From assembly GCF_014649755.1 (NCBI RefSeq), contig NZ_BMTQ01000002.1:324761-388760 (forward strand): 64,000 nt of DNA, in the 5' to 3' direction. The translations under genes and the position numbers were made by a program. How positions within the stretch are numbered: position 1 is the stretch's first letter; each line of letters opens with the position of its first letter. Shown piece after piece: positions 23,351-32,405 of the stretch. This stretch comes from Streptomyces litmocidini (GTDB lineage Bacteria; Actinomycetota; Actinomycetes; Streptomycetales; Streptomycetaceae). Under the pieces are notes generated by a model, which did not search any database, was not told the DNA's origin, and worked only from the letters and a program-made list of their open reading frames with translations.

Positions 23351-26215
23351 TCAGGTCGCCGCGCGCCGGGCCAGCGCGCCGCGCGAACGGGTCACCAGGG
23401 CGGCGAGGAGCGCGGCGCCGAGCGGGACGGCGACGATCAGGCCGGCCATCGTCTCCCAGGGGATGACGATCGGCAGGTCGGGCGGGGCCAGGTCACGGCT
23501 CCAGCCCTCGGCGACGCTCTGCTCGTAGGAGCGGATCTGTTCGCGCTCCTCGGTGAGCCGGAGCCCGATGGCGGGCAGCAGCCCGGCGACCGAGCCGAGG
23601 ATCACGCCCATCGCGGCGACGACTCCGCACTGGAATCCGCTGAGCGTGCGGCGGACCCGGGGCGGGGCGCCCACGGCGGCGAGCGTCTTCAGGTCGGCCT
23701 CGGCGTCGGCCTGGGCGAGACCGGTGGCGATGCCGGCGGCGCCGATCGTGACCAGGCCCGCGAAGACGGCCAGCGAGAGCAGGACGATGCCGTACTTGTT
23801 GACGAACCCTTCTTCCAGGTGGACTTCGACGTCGCTGCCGAGCTTGGCGAGGTCGCTGTCGAGCTTCTGGCGCTGCTCGGAGTCCGGGAGGCGATCGGTG
23901 CTGACGTACACGCCCAGCGGCGCCGTGGAGAGCCCGGCGGCCTTCGCGGTGGCCGGGGTCATGAGGGCCTGGAGGCCGTAGGTCTTCTTGTCGCCGGGCA
24001 CCAGGTACGCGGGCAGGGAGCTGACCTTGCCGGGAACGGGACGGCCCTCCTGGGCGGCCCTGTCGACGGCGGAGAGATCGGTGATCTGCTTGATCCCGAC
24101 GGTCCCGTCCTTGCCGACCAGGGCGCGGTTGAAGCTGACGATCCTGCCGTCGGCGAGGGCCTTCACGGTCGCGGGGTCGTCGATGCCGAGGACCTGGAGC
24201 AGCTTGGCGTCACCGATGAGCAGGCCGCCCTCGGAGATGTACATGCCGCTGCCGGCGGAGTCCTTGCAGCGCCAGTCCTCCGTGAGCAACTTCCGTCGCT
24301 GTGCGGGCGTGTACTTCTCCGCGGCGTCGCCGCCGCCCGGGAGGAACGCGTACAGCGGGCACTCGTTCGCCGGGGGGACGACGACCTCGTAGCGGCCGCA
24401 GCCCTCGCCCTCTCCCCAGGGCGGGCAGCCGGGCTTGCCGACCGAGACGCGCCCGACGTCGGCGCTGACGTCGACGGGGAAGTTCCGCTGGATGGCCTCG
24501 CGGACGGCGGGGACGTCCCGGCCGCCTTCTTCCTGGACGAAGGCGGAGGCGACGCCGTAGGGCAGCGTGGCCTCGTACGCGGCCCTGTTCTGGGCCTCGC
24601 GACCGGCCATGTACGTGGTGACGGCGACCGCGCCGGCGACGGCGGCGAGGACGGCGGCGACGGCGGGTGCCGTACGCCCCCGGTTGCGGACGGCGTCCCG
24701 CAGCGCGAGGCGCGGGGAGAGCGGAAGCCAGCGTCCGGTCCGCCCGAACAGACCCACCAGAGCGGGGGTCATGGCGACGACGCCGAGCTCGGCGAGGGCG
24801 GAACCGGCCGCCACGAGGGCGACCTGCTCGGAGACCATCGAGCCGAAGAGGGCGATCGCGCCGCCGACGAGGAGGGCCGCCAGGCCGATCAGGGGAAGGA
24901 CGCGGCTGCTGCGGCGGATGCCGCGCCGGCCGGTGAGCGAGGCGAGGACGGTCTGCCGGGAGGCGGTGACGGCCGGGACGATCGCGGCGAGCAGGCCGGT
25001 CAGGACCGCGAGCAGCGCGATGCCGAGCAGTTCGAGCGGCCGGACGTCGAACGCCCCGAAGCGCTGGCCCATGGTGTCCTCGAGGACCGGCTGCAGCACC
25101 AGCGTCAGGACCACGGCGAGGGCGATGCCGGTGACGGCGGCCGCGACGCCGATGACCAGACCGCCGCTCAGCACGATCGCCCGGATGTGGCTGCGGGCAC
25201 CGCCGTTGGCGCCGACCAGGCCGAGCTGGCGGCGCGAGCGGCGGGCGCCGACCGCGAAGGCGGGCCCGGCGAGGAGGCAGATCTCCAGCATCGCCAGGCC
25301 GACGACGGTGGCGAGGGAGGCGAGTTCGGCGGTCTTGGCCCCCGGGCTGGACCCGTAGTCGCCCCAGCCGTCCTTCTGGTTGAGCGGGACCTCGGACGCG
25401 GCGGGCGGGTCGAGCACCACGGCGCGCGAGACGACGGCGACACCCTTGGTGTTGATCTCCTTGACGGCGTTCCACGTGAAACCACCGGACTTGCGCACCA
25501 GGTACGAGACGGAGGCGTCGGGCGCGGGCAGACCGGCCTTCTCGACCGCCTTCGCGTACGGGGCGAGGAAGGCGCCGGGCAGCGCGTTCACCTGGTCCGT
25601 GGTGAGCGAGTCGGGAAGTTCGTAGGCGCCGACGATCCGATACGGGCGATCGAAATTGCGGGCGGAAAGGGTCGAGCCGATCGACAGCCCGCTCGTCTCC
25701 AGGAAGTGCGAGGTGGCCATGACCTCGTCGCTCTTCTCCGGGAAGCGCCCCTCCAGGAGCGTCATGATGCCGCGGGCGATCGGATCGGACGCCTTGAGCT
25801 CACGCACGTCGGCCCCGAGCAGACCGTGGGTCGTCGTCAGCTTCGCCGAACCGAGGGCGTCCGTGAGGACGGTGGCCCCCGCCGGGATGGTCCTGGTGAC
25901 ATCGGTGGAGCCGCTCGGCCAGGGCTCGTTCTCGTAGTCCTCGGCCGGCGTGTGCGTCTCGCCGGTGGGGTCCTGGAAGATCGGGACGCCGCCGACCTGG
26001 GCGTCCCTGAAGCGCGCGTCGGCCGCGCCGATCGTCCGCTCCAGCCGCTCACCGGGCGACAGTTCGGAGCTGCGGTAGGTCAGGTCGAGGGCGCTGACGC
26101 CCAGGATGGGCAGCGCGATCATCGCGAGGACGAGGGCGCTGCGGCCCTTGGAGCGCCAGGCGTCGCGACGGGCTATGCGGATCGCGGCCCGCCAGGAGTG
26201 GAACCAGGTCTTCAC
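23351..26215 (-). CDS. FtsX-like ABC transporter permease
   Basis: A 954-residue permease whose GTG at 26215 overlaps the ATPase stop (GTGA). One membrane helix lies near residue 25 (ALVLAMIALPILGVSAL). It is followed by a large extracytoplasmic domain, a four-helix FtsX core around residues 300-500, a second large outside domain, and a second FtsX core at the C-terminus ending in GAALLAALVTRSRGALARR. This duplicated MacB/FtsX architecture belongs to exporters of peptides, lipids or antimicrobials. Substrate is not evident. A parS-like 14-mer lies inside the gene. No terminator was noted before bpa. Confidence 0.9.
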   Translation of the reverse strand: MKTWFHSWRAAIRIARRDAWRSKGRSALVLAMIALPILGVSALDLTYRSSELSPGERLERTIGAADARFRDAQVGGVPIFQDPTGETHTPAEDYENEPWPSGSTDVTRTIPAGATVLTDALGSAKLTTTHGLLGADVRELKASDPIARGIMTLLEGRFPEKSDEVMATSHFLETSGLSIGSTLSARNFDRPYRIVGAYELPDSLTTDQVNALPGAFLAPYAKAVEKAGLPAPDASVSYLVRKSGGFTWNAVKEINTKGVAVVSRAVVLDPPAASEVPLNQKDGWGDYGSSPGAKTAELASLATVVGLAMLEICLLAGPAFAVGARRSRRQLGLVGANGGARSHIRAIVLSGGLVIGVAAAVTGIALAVVLTLVLQPVLEDTMGQRFGAFDVRPLELLGIALLAVLTGLLAAIVPAVTASRQTVLASLTGRRGIRRSSRVLPLIGLAALLVGGAIALFGSMVSEQVALVAAGSALAELGVVAMTPALVGLFGRTGRWLPLSPRLALRDAVRNRGRTAPAVAAVLAAVAGAVAVTTYMAGREAQNRAAYEATLPYGVASAFVQEEGGRDVPAVREAIQRNFPVDVSADVGRVSVGKPGCPPWGEGEGCGRYEVVVPPANECPLYAFLPGGGDAAEKYTPAQRRKLLTEDWRCKDSAGSGMYISEGGLLIGDAKLLQVLGIDDPATVKALADGRIVSFNRALVGKDGTVGIKQITDLSAVDRAAQEGRPVPGKVSSLPAYLVPGDKKTYGLQALMTPATAKAAGLSTAPLGVYVSTDRLPDSEQRQKLDSDLAKLGSDVEVHLEEGFVNKYGIVLLSLAVFAGLVTIGAAGIATGLAQADAEADLKTLAAVGAPPRVRRTLSGFQCGVVAAMGVILGSVAGLLPAIGLRLTEEREQIRSYEQSVAEGWSRDLAPPDLPIVIPWETMAGLIVAVPLGAALLAALVTRSRGALARRAAT
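25469..25482. promoter_or_regulatory. parS-like site, 13 of 14 (inside permease gene)
   Basis: GTTCCACGTGAAAC differs from the perfect parS at 20274 only at position 4 (C for T). It is identical to a third copy at 39020-39033. It lies within coding sequence, as many Streptomyces parS sites do. Confidence 0.7.
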
Positions 26216-26946
26216 GCGTCGGCCACCTGACCGGAGAGGAGCGAATCGGCCTCGCTGCGCACGGTCTGGTCGACGATGGCGCCGTCCCGCAGGAACACGA
26301 CCCGGTCGGCCCAGGCGGCGAACCGCGGCTCGTGGGTGACGAGGACGCCGGCGGCGCCCGCGTCGCAGCGGGAGCGGAGCAGGGCGAGCACGGACTCGCC
26401 GGTCTCGGAGTCCAGGGCGCCGGTCGGCTCGTCGGCGAGGACGAGGCGGCGGTCGCCGACGAGGGCGCGGGCGATGGCGACGCGCTGCTGCTGGCCGCCG
26501 GACATCTCGTCGGGGAAGCGGTCGGCGAGGTGGCCGAGCCCCATCTCCTCCAGGGCGGCGACGGCCTCGACGCGCGCCTTGCGGGCGGAGGTCCCGTCCA
26601 GTTCGCGGGGGAGGGCGACGTTCTCGGCGGCGGTCAGGGCCGGGATGAGGTTGTAGTCCTGGAAGACGTAACCGATGCTGCGGCGGCGCAGGGCCGCGAG
26701 TTCCTTGACGCTCGCGGTGGTGATGTCGGTGTCCTCGACGATCACCCGGCCCGAGCTGGGGGTGTCCAGGCCGCCGGCGATGGTGAGCAGCGTGGACTTG
26801 CCGGAGCCCGACGGGCCCATGACGGCGACGAGTTCGCCGGGGTACACGGCGAGGTCGATGCCGCGCAGGGCGTGCACCTCGGTGGCGCCCGCGCCGTGGA
26901 CGCGGGCCAGGTTCTGCAGTTGCAGCACGGGCTGCTGTGTCGACAT
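26212..26946 (-). CDS. ABC transporter ATP-binding protein (MacB/LolD type)
   Basis: A 244-residue ATPase with Walker A GPSGSGKST near residue 45, the signature MSGGQQQRVAIARAL near 150, Walker B RLVLADEPTGALD near 170, and a switch His in VLVTHEPRFAAWADR. The length and motifs match the LolD/MacB/FtsE subfamily that pairs with FtsX-like permeases. It is the first gene of the two-gene exporter operon and lies about 100 bases downstream of the PadR regulator on the same strand. Confidence 0.93.
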   Translation of the reverse strand: MSTQQPVLQLQNLARVHGAGATEVHALRGIDLAVYPGELVAVMGPSGSGKSTLLTIAGGLDTPSSGRVIVEDTDITTASVKELAALRRRSIGYVFQDYNLIPALTAAENVALPRELDGTSARKARVEAVAALEEMGLGHLADRFPDEMSGGQQQRVAIARALVGDRRLVLADEPTGALDSETGESVLALLRSRCDAGAAGVLVTHEPRFAAWADRVVFLRDGAIVDQTVRSEADSLLSGQVADA

Positions 26947-27048
26947 GGAGGGATCCCCCCGTTGGCCGTACGCGGCGGTCGGGCCGGGTACGGGAGCGTG
27001 CGATGGAAGGTGGTGGTGCGTCGGCGGTACGGGCGGGGCGGGGCGCGG

Positions 27049-27741
27049 TCAGCGCGCCCCGGGCGTACCGGTGGTCGAAGGGTGCTGAGAGGCCGGAGTT
27101 CCCGGCCCGGCCGGGGTGCCGGAGACCACGGGGGCGGTCGGCGTGCTCGGGGCCGCCGGGCTCGCGGGGGCGGTCGCCGGGTTCTCCACGGCCGTCGTCG
27201 CCGACAGGCGGATCAGCCGGGACTCGCAGTGGTCCAGCCAGCGGGCCTCCGCCTCGGTCTGGAAGATCAGCTGCTCCAGGACGAGGAGCCAGGCCACGTC
27301 GTCCCGCTCCCGGGACCCGCCGCCCTCGACGGCGAGCAGGGCCCGCGCCTTGAGCCGGGTGTAGTCCTGCATCGCCTTCACGGTGTGCCGGCGCTGGGAC
27401 TGGATGACGTCGCGGATGTCGACGCCGGGCGCGCCCACGGCCATGGCGAGCTTGATGGCCAGCTCGTCGCGGGCGGGGCTGGTGCGGTCCACCGGCTTCT
27501 CGAACCAGGTCCTGAGCTCGGCGCGGCCGCTGTCGGTGATCGCGTAGAGCGTGTGTCCGGCCGCGTCCTCGCCGCCCTGGGCGACCATGCCGTCGCGTTC
27601 GAGCCGGTTGAGGGTCGTGTAGACCTGGCCGACGTTGAGCGGCCAGGTGGAGCCGGTGCGGGACTCGAACTCCGTGCGGAGCTGGGAGCCGTAGCGAGGG
27701 CCGCGTTCGAGGAGGGCGAGGAGCCCGTGGCGGATCGACAT
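27049..27741 (-). CDS. PadR-family transcriptional regulator
   Basis: A 230-residue PadR protein. The winged helix is at residues 1-80 (SIRHGLLALLERGPRYGSQL, VGQVYTTLNRLERDGMV). A helical dimerisation domain follows to about residue 175 (WLLVLEQLIFQTEAEARWLDHCESRL). The last 50 residues are a Thr/Pro/Ala tail not typical of the family. The ATG at 27741 sits inside the CATACTGAGTATG palindrome, indicating autoregulation of this gene and the exporter downstream. Confidence 0.92.
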   Translation of the reverse strand: MSIRHGLLALLERGPRYGSQLRTEFESRTGSTWPLNVGQVYTTLNRLERDGMVAQGGEDAAGHTLYAITDSGRAELRTWFEKPVDRTSPARDELAIKLAMAVGAPGVDIRDVIQSQRRHTVKAMQDYTRLKARALLAVEGGGSRERDDVAWLLVLEQLIFQTEAEARWLDHCESRLIRLSATTAVENPATAPASPAAPSTPTAPVVSGTPAGPGTPASQHPSTTGTPGAR

Positions 27742-27751
27742 ACTCAGTATG
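27739..27751. promoter_or_regulatory. Putative PadR operator overlapping its start codon
   Basis: CATACTCAGTATG has perfect 6-bp arms around one central base and covers the PadR start codon. TATACCGGGTAT just upstream (27752-27764 region) repeats the TAT/ATA half-site pattern. These are among the few AT-rich patches in the window. Confidence 0.65.
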
Positions 27752-27836
27752 TATACCGGGTATGCCGCGGCGGACAACCGTCCTGAGAGGGAAGCGGGAG
27801 GTCCGACTCAAGGGGGACCCGGCGGTCCCGGCAGGG

Positions 27837-28658
27837 TCAGCGGCGGCGCATCCGGAGCCCGAGGAAACCGATCCCGAAGCCCATCAGGGCCAGCCCCACG
27901 CCCAGGGTGAGCACGGGAATCCGCTGGTCGCCGAGGGCGGGCGCGGTCTCGTCGGCCAGTCCGGGAGCCGCGGCGGGCAGGCTGGCGGGCGCCGCCTCGG
28001 GCGCCAGCGGGTCCCCCTCGCGTACCGGTCCGTACGACTCGTCGGCGGCGTCGTGCTCGCGCGGGGTTGTAGCGGTTTCGGTACGAGAGGGGCGGGGCGA
28101 CGGCCCCTCGACGCTCGCCGCGGCGGAGGGCTCGGCGGACTCCGGGCGTCCGGGGCGGGGCTTCCCCTCGCCCTCGGGCCGCCCCGCGAGGGAGGCGGAA
28201 CGGCTGGGGGCGGGGGCGTCGGAGGGCTCGGCGCTCGGCGCGGACGGGGAGGGACTCGCTCCCGTTCCGGTGGGCGCGGGCGCCGGGGAGACGGGCGCGC
28301 GGGTGCCTCCGTCGCCGCCGGGAGGGCCCGACGGGGGGACGGGCGGAGCGGCGGACGGGGAGGGGGCGCCCGGCGGGACGGCCGAGGAGGGCGTGGCGGA
28401 GGGCGGGCTCGCCGCCGACACCGGAACCGCACTGCCCGCGGGGGCGCCGGGGGGCCGGGCCGCGCCGACCGGCGAGACGCCGGGGGGCCGCGCCGCGCTC
28501 CCCGTGGAGGCGCCGGGAGGCCGGCCCGCGCCGATCGGGGAGGTGCCGGGGGCCTGCGCCGCGTACGCGAAGGACGTGGCGTACAAGGCGCAGGTGAACG
28601 CGCAGGTGAGCGCGGGGCGCAGGGCCCGTGCGCGTGCTCTGCGGAGTGCTGGAGTCAC
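27837..28658 (-). CDS. Exported Pro/Ala/Ser-rich protein with C-terminal membrane anchor
   Basis: A 273-residue protein; the GTG at 28658 follows GGGAGGGGG and gives a signal peptide (ALRPALTCAFTCALYATSFAYA, in two parts ALRPALTCAF and TCALYATSFAYA) with cleavage near residue 30. The body is low-complexity Pro/Ala/Ser/Gly with repeats of A-R-P-P-G. A single C-terminal helix (LTLGVGLALMGFGIGFLGL) followed by RMRRR would anchor it with the body outside. No LPXTG motif is present. Its function is unknown; it may span or coat the cell wall. Confidence 0.7.
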   Translation of the reverse strand: MTPALRRARARALRPALTCAFTCALYATSFAYAAQAPGTSPIGAGRPPGASTGSAARPPGVSPVGAARPPGAPAGSAVPVSAASPPSATPSSAVPPGAPSPSAAPPVPPSGPPGGDGGTRAPVSPAPAPTGTGASPSPSAPSAEPSDAPAPSRSASLAGRPEGEGKPRPGRPESAEPSAAASVEGPSPRPSRTETATTPREHDAADESYGPVREGDPLAPEAAPASLPAAAPGLADETAPALGDQRIPVLTLGVGLALMGFGIGFLGLRMRRR

Positions 28659-28767
28659 CGGGTGACCCCCTCCCGTACCGAGGCGCGGAGACGTTCGACT
28701 CAGCGTCACATGCCCGATTCGTTCCGGCATCCGGGACGGGGCCAGGGGGCGTACGGCGGCTCCGGGA

Positions 28768-30411
28768 CTACTGCGGCGGGTTGCCCGTCGAGATCTTCAG
28801 GGTGAACTCGGCGTCCTTGTCGGTGATGTCCTCGCCGGCCGGCGGGTACTGCTCCAGGACCGTGCCCTCGCCGTACGTGGCCTCGTCCACCGGGGTCTGG
28901 GTCATGATCTTCCAGCCCGCCGCCCGGACACAGTCCTTCACCGACTGGATGTTCTTGTAGGTGAAGTTGGGGACCTCGAACTTGGACGGGTCGTCGCTCG
29001 ACTCCGAAGGCTGCGTGCACTTCTTCATGTCGATGGTCTTGGTCAGGTCGGGCCCCTTGTGGCCGGGCGCCGCCGTCTGGCTCTGCTGCGTCTCCGTGCC
29101 GCCGGTGCCGCCGGCCTGCGGGTCCTCGTCCTTGTTCAGGTTGAGCGCCACGAGCAGACCGCCGATCGCGAGCAGCGCGACGGTGATCGCGCCGACGAGG
29201 ACCGGGGTGTTCCGGCGGGAGCCGGAGCCCGAGCCGCCGGTCGCGACGGGAGCGGACATGGGCGCCGGCGTCGGGGCGTACGGCGAGGGGGCCGGGGTGG
29301 GGGCGTACGGGGCGGGCGTCGGAGCCTGCTGCGGGTAGCCGTACGCCGGGGCGGGCGCGGAGGTCGCGGGGCCGTACGGGCCGGGCTGCGGGGTCGGCGG
29401 CAGGTAGGGCTGCTGCACGCCGGGGTGCGGGGTCGGCGGCGGGGTCTGGCCGACGGGCGGGAAGACCGCCGAGCCGACGCCCGCGCCGCTGCTGACCGGA
29501 CCGCCCTGGACGATCATCGGCGCACCGGTCTGGCCGGCCGCCAGGACCCGCAGGCACTCGTCGCGCATCGCGGCCGCGCTCGGGAACCGCTCGTTCGGGT
29601 TCTTCCGGAGCGCGCGGGCGACGAGCGCGTCCATCGCCGGCGTCACCGAGCGGTTGACGGAGGACGGGGCGACCGGCTCCTCCTGCACGTGCGCGTAGGC
29701 GATGGCGAGCGGCGAGTCGGCGTCGAAGGGGAGCCGGCCCGTCAGCAGCTGGAAGAGCATGATGCCGACCGAATAAAGGTCGGAGCGGGCGTCCACCGCG
29801 CGGCCGAGGGCCTGCTCGGGGGAGAGGTACTGGGGGGTGCCGACGACCATGCCGGTCTGCGTCATCGAGGTGACCCCGGACTGCATGGCCCGCGCGATGC
29901 CGAAGTCCATGACCTTGACCACACCGCGCTTGGTGGTCATCACGTTGCCCGGCTTGATGTCGCGGTGGACCAGGCCCATCTCGTGGCTGACCTCGAGCGC
30001 GGCCAGCACGTCGGCCGTGACCTTCAGCGCCTTGTCGGCCGGCATCGCGCCGTACTGCTGGACGTCCGCGGCGAGGACCGAGCCGAGCGGCTGCCCCTCC
30101 ACGTACTCCATGACGATGTACGGCATGACGGCGCCGTCGAGGGTGTCCTCGCCGGTGTCGAAGACCGAGACGATGTTCGTGTGCGACAGCTTCGCGACGG
30201 CCTGCGCCTCGCGCCGGAACCGCTCGCGGAAGGACTGCTCCCGGCCGAGTTCCGTGTGCAGCGTCTTGATGGCGACCTGCCGGTCCAGGGCGCTGTCGTA
30301 GGCCAGGTAGACCGACGCCATGCCGCCCTCGCCGAGAAGGTCACGCAGCTGGTACCGGCCGCCCGCGACCGAACCGCCCGCATAGCGGCCCTGTGCGCCG
30401 TCCTGGCTCAT
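28768..30411 (-). CDS. Transmembrane Ser/Thr protein kinase with one PASTA domain
   Basis: A 547-residue eukaryotic-type kinase. The kinase domain spans residues 20-290: glycine loop LGEGGMASVY, catalytic Lys in VAIKTLH, HRDIKPGN, DFGIAR and the activation-loop TPQYLSPEQ. A Pro/Ala/Tyr-rich juxtamembrane linker follows, then a membrane helix near 400-425 (VLVGAITVALLAIGGLLVAL) and one extracellular PASTA domain near 480-547 (TYKNIQSVKDCVRAAGW). PASTA domains sense peptidoglycan fragments in PknB/StkP kinases, which usually have three or four copies. The next kinase gene is divergent across 275 bases. Confidence 0.94.
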   Translation of the reverse strand: MSQDGAQGRYAGGSVAGGRYQLRDLLGEGGMASVYLAYDSALDRQVAIKTLHTELGREQSFRERFRREAQAVAKLSHTNIVSVFDTGEDTLDGAVMPYIVMEYVEGQPLGSVLAADVQQYGAMPADKALKVTADVLAALEVSHEMGLVHRDIKPGNVMTTKRGVVKVMDFGIARAMQSGVTSMTQTGMVVGTPQYLSPEQALGRAVDARSDLYSVGIMLFQLLTGRLPFDADSPLAIAYAHVQEEPVAPSSVNRSVTPAMDALVARALRKNPNERFPSAAAMRDECLRVLAAGQTGAPMIVQGGPVSSGAGVGSAVFPPVGQTPPPTPHPGVQQPYLPPTPQPGPYGPATSAPAPAYGYPQQAPTPAPYAPTPAPSPYAPTPAPMSAPVATGGSGSGSRRNTPVLVGAITVALLAIGGLLVALNLNKDEDPQAGGTGGTETQQSQTAAPGHKGPDLTKTIDMKKCTQPSESSDDPSKFEVPNFTYKNIQSVKDCVRAAGWKIMTQTPVDEATYGEGTVLEQYPPAGEDITDKDAEFTLKISTGNPPQ

Positions 30412-30686
30412 CTGTGCTTCCCCCTACGCGCGCGTGGCGGCGTCGATCCGGAATTTCCTGGCCAAGTCTGCCCCAGGGCAGTGACACGTCAAGCCGGGCA
30501 TCGGTTCGGTGCCCGTTCCGTGACACTCCGCACAGGAAGCGTTTCCGCACGGCCGGAGGAAACCCGTCGAATTTGCACAGGCGTACGTCGAGGAGGTTGG
30601 ATGACCGGTCCATCTCGGACCGTGGTGTCGTACGGAGCCTGTAGCGTGACGACTGGACACGGCACGACAGACGACGGCGAGGACTG
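30412..30686. other. Divergent regulatory interval between two kinase genes
   Basis: The 275 bases contain no supported gene and must carry both kinase promoters. I could not assign convincing -35/-10 pairs by eye. A TAGCGTGAC sequence near 30642 is a possible -10 region for the plus-strand kinase. Confidence 0.4.
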
Positions 30687-32282
30687 ATGGCACCCGAATC
30701 CGGAGCAGGTGGCGGTGTGCCGGACGCGTCGGCGGAATCGTGGGGCGAGGGCGGCGTCGTCGGCGACGGCCGCTACCGCCTGACGCACCGTCTGGGGCGG
30801 GGCGGCATGGCGGAGGTCTTCGCCGCCGAGGACGTGCGGCTCGGCCGCACCGTGGCGGTCAAGCTGCTGCGCGCCGACCTCGCCGAGGACCCGGTCTCCA
30901 AGGCCCGCTTCACCCGCGAGGCACAGTCCGTCGCCGGACTCAACCACCACGCGATCGTCGCCGTGTACGACTCCGGCGAGGACCTCGTCGGCGGCCGTCC
31001 CGTGCCGTACATCGTGATGGAGCTGGTCGAGGGCCGCACCATCCGCGACCTGCTGCTCAGTGCCGAGGCCCCCGGCCCCGAGCAGGCGCTCATCATCGTC
31101 TCCGGAGTCCTGGAGGCGCTGGCCTACTCGCACCAGCACGGCATCGTGCACCGTGACATCAAGCCGGCGAACGTGATCATCACGCACAGCGGCGCGGTGA
31201 AGGTCATGGACTTCGGCATCGCGCGCGCCCTGCACGGCGCGCAGTCGACGATGACCCAGACCGGCATGGTCATGGGCACCCCGCAGTACCTCTCCCCCGA
31301 GCAGGCCCTCGGCAAGGCGGTCGACCACCGCTCCGACCTGTACGCCACGGGCTGCCTGCTCTACGAACTCCTCGCGCTGCGGCCCCCCTTCACCGGCGAG
31401 ACGCCGCTGTCCGTCGTGTACCAGCACGTCCAGGACGCGCCGGTCCCGCCGTCCGAGGTGACGGGGTCCGTGCCGCCGGAGCTCGACGGCCTGGTGATGC
31501 GCTCGCTCGCGAAGGATCCGGACGACCGGTTCCAGAGCGCCGAGGAGATGCGCGGGCTCATCCAGTACGCCCTCCAGATGCTCCAGCAGCAGGGCGGTTA
31601 CACCGGCGCGTGGAACACCGGACCGGTCGAGACGTACGAGGGCGGGCACGCCCCGGCCGGCGGCATGGCCGCGACGGCCGCGATGGGCCACCCCGTGCAC
31701 GGCGAGACCGCGCAGGGCCCGATCCTTCCGCCGATCAACCCGAACGACGGCGGTTACGACGGCGGTGCCGGCGGCTACGGCCAGGACGGGTACGGCGCGC
31801 AGAGCGGCGGCAGCGGCGGCCGGGGCAAGGTCTGGCTGTTCGCCGTCCTCGCGCTGATCGCGGTCGTCGCGGGCGTCGCGTACGCGCTCGACAAGGCGGG
31901 CGGCCCGGGCGACGACGTGAAGGCGCCGACGAACACCGTCAGCACCTCGCCGTCGACCGCCTCCGAGGAGCCCACCCCCTCGGAGGAGCCCACCCAGGAC
32001 CCCACCCAGGATTCGGGCTCGTCGACCGGCGAGACGCAGCAGCCGTGGAACCCGCCGACGACGTACGAGCCGACCGAGCCCACGGGCGAGCCGTCGACCG
32101 ATACGCCGACGCAGCCGACGACCACGCCGCCGACCAAGCCGACGGGCACGCCGACGGAGCCGACGGGCGAGCCGACGACCGAGCCCCCGACGGAGCCGAC
32201 GGGCGAGCCGACCGACGACTCCTCCGGCGGCAACGGCAACCCGGACACCCCGCCGACGGGCGCGGGCAACGAGACCGGCTGA
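30687..32282 (+). CDS. Transmembrane Ser/Thr protein kinase with Thr/Pro/Glu repeat ectodomain
   Basis: A 531-residue kinase. The kinase domain (residues 28-290) has LGRGGMAEVF, Lys in VAVKLLR, HRDIKPAN, DFGIAR and TPQYLSPEQ. It is highly similar in the core to the divergent neighbour, suggesting duplication. A membrane helix lies near 381-402 (VWLFAVLALIAVVAGVAYAL). Instead of PASTA domains, the outside part (about 428-513) is an imperfect repeat of P-T-E-P-T-G-E-P, likely extended in the cell wall and possibly O-mannosylated. No ligand-binding fold is seen. Confidence 0.93.
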   Translation: MAPESGAGGGVPDASAESWGEGGVVGDGRYRLTHRLGRGGMAEVFAAEDVRLGRTVAVKLLRADLAEDPVSKARFTREAQSVAGLNHHAIVAVYDSGEDLVGGRPVPYIVMELVEGRTIRDLLLSAEAPGPEQALIIVSGVLEALAYSHQHGIVHRDIKPANVIITHSGAVKVMDFGIARALHGAQSTMTQTGMVMGTPQYLSPEQALGKAVDHRSDLYATGCLLYELLALRPPFTGETPLSVVYQHVQDAPVPPSEVTGSVPPELDGLVMRSLAKDPDDRFQSAEEMRGLIQYALQMLQQQGGYTGAWNTGPVETYEGGHAPAGGMAATAAMGHPVHGETAQGPILPPINPNDGGYDGGAGGYGQDGYGAQSGGSGGRGKVWLFAVLALIAVVAGVAYALDKAGGPGDDVKAPTNTVSTSPSTASEEPTPSEEPTQDPTQDSGSSTGETQQPWNPPTTYEPTEPTGEPSTDTPTQPTTTPPTKPTGTPTEPTGEPTTEPPTEPTGEPTDDSSGGNGNPDTPPTGAGNETG

Positions 32283-32303
32283 CGCGCGGCCGCCACGGCG
32301 CCC

Positions 32304-32324
32304 GCGCGGCCACCGCCGCGCTTT
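32304..32324. terminator. Hairpin between convergent kinase and phosphotransferase genes
   Basis: A perfect 7-bp stem (32304-32310 with 32315-32321) with a 4-nt loop followed by TTT, 21 bases after the kinase stop. Moderate strength. Confidence 0.5.
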
Positions 32325-32405
32325 CCCCGGGCCTTCGCGAGGGGCCGCCCCGTGCCTCCTCCGCCCCCTCGTGCCTCGCCGCGCCTCCGCGCGCCTTCGT
32401 CCTGC

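Noticed and set aside
23204..26230. Plus-strand open frame of 1008 codons
   Set aside because: It is the antisense shadow of the FtsX-type permease. Its composition is Gly/Asp/Arg-biased, it has no domain, and the minus strand carries clear membrane helices.
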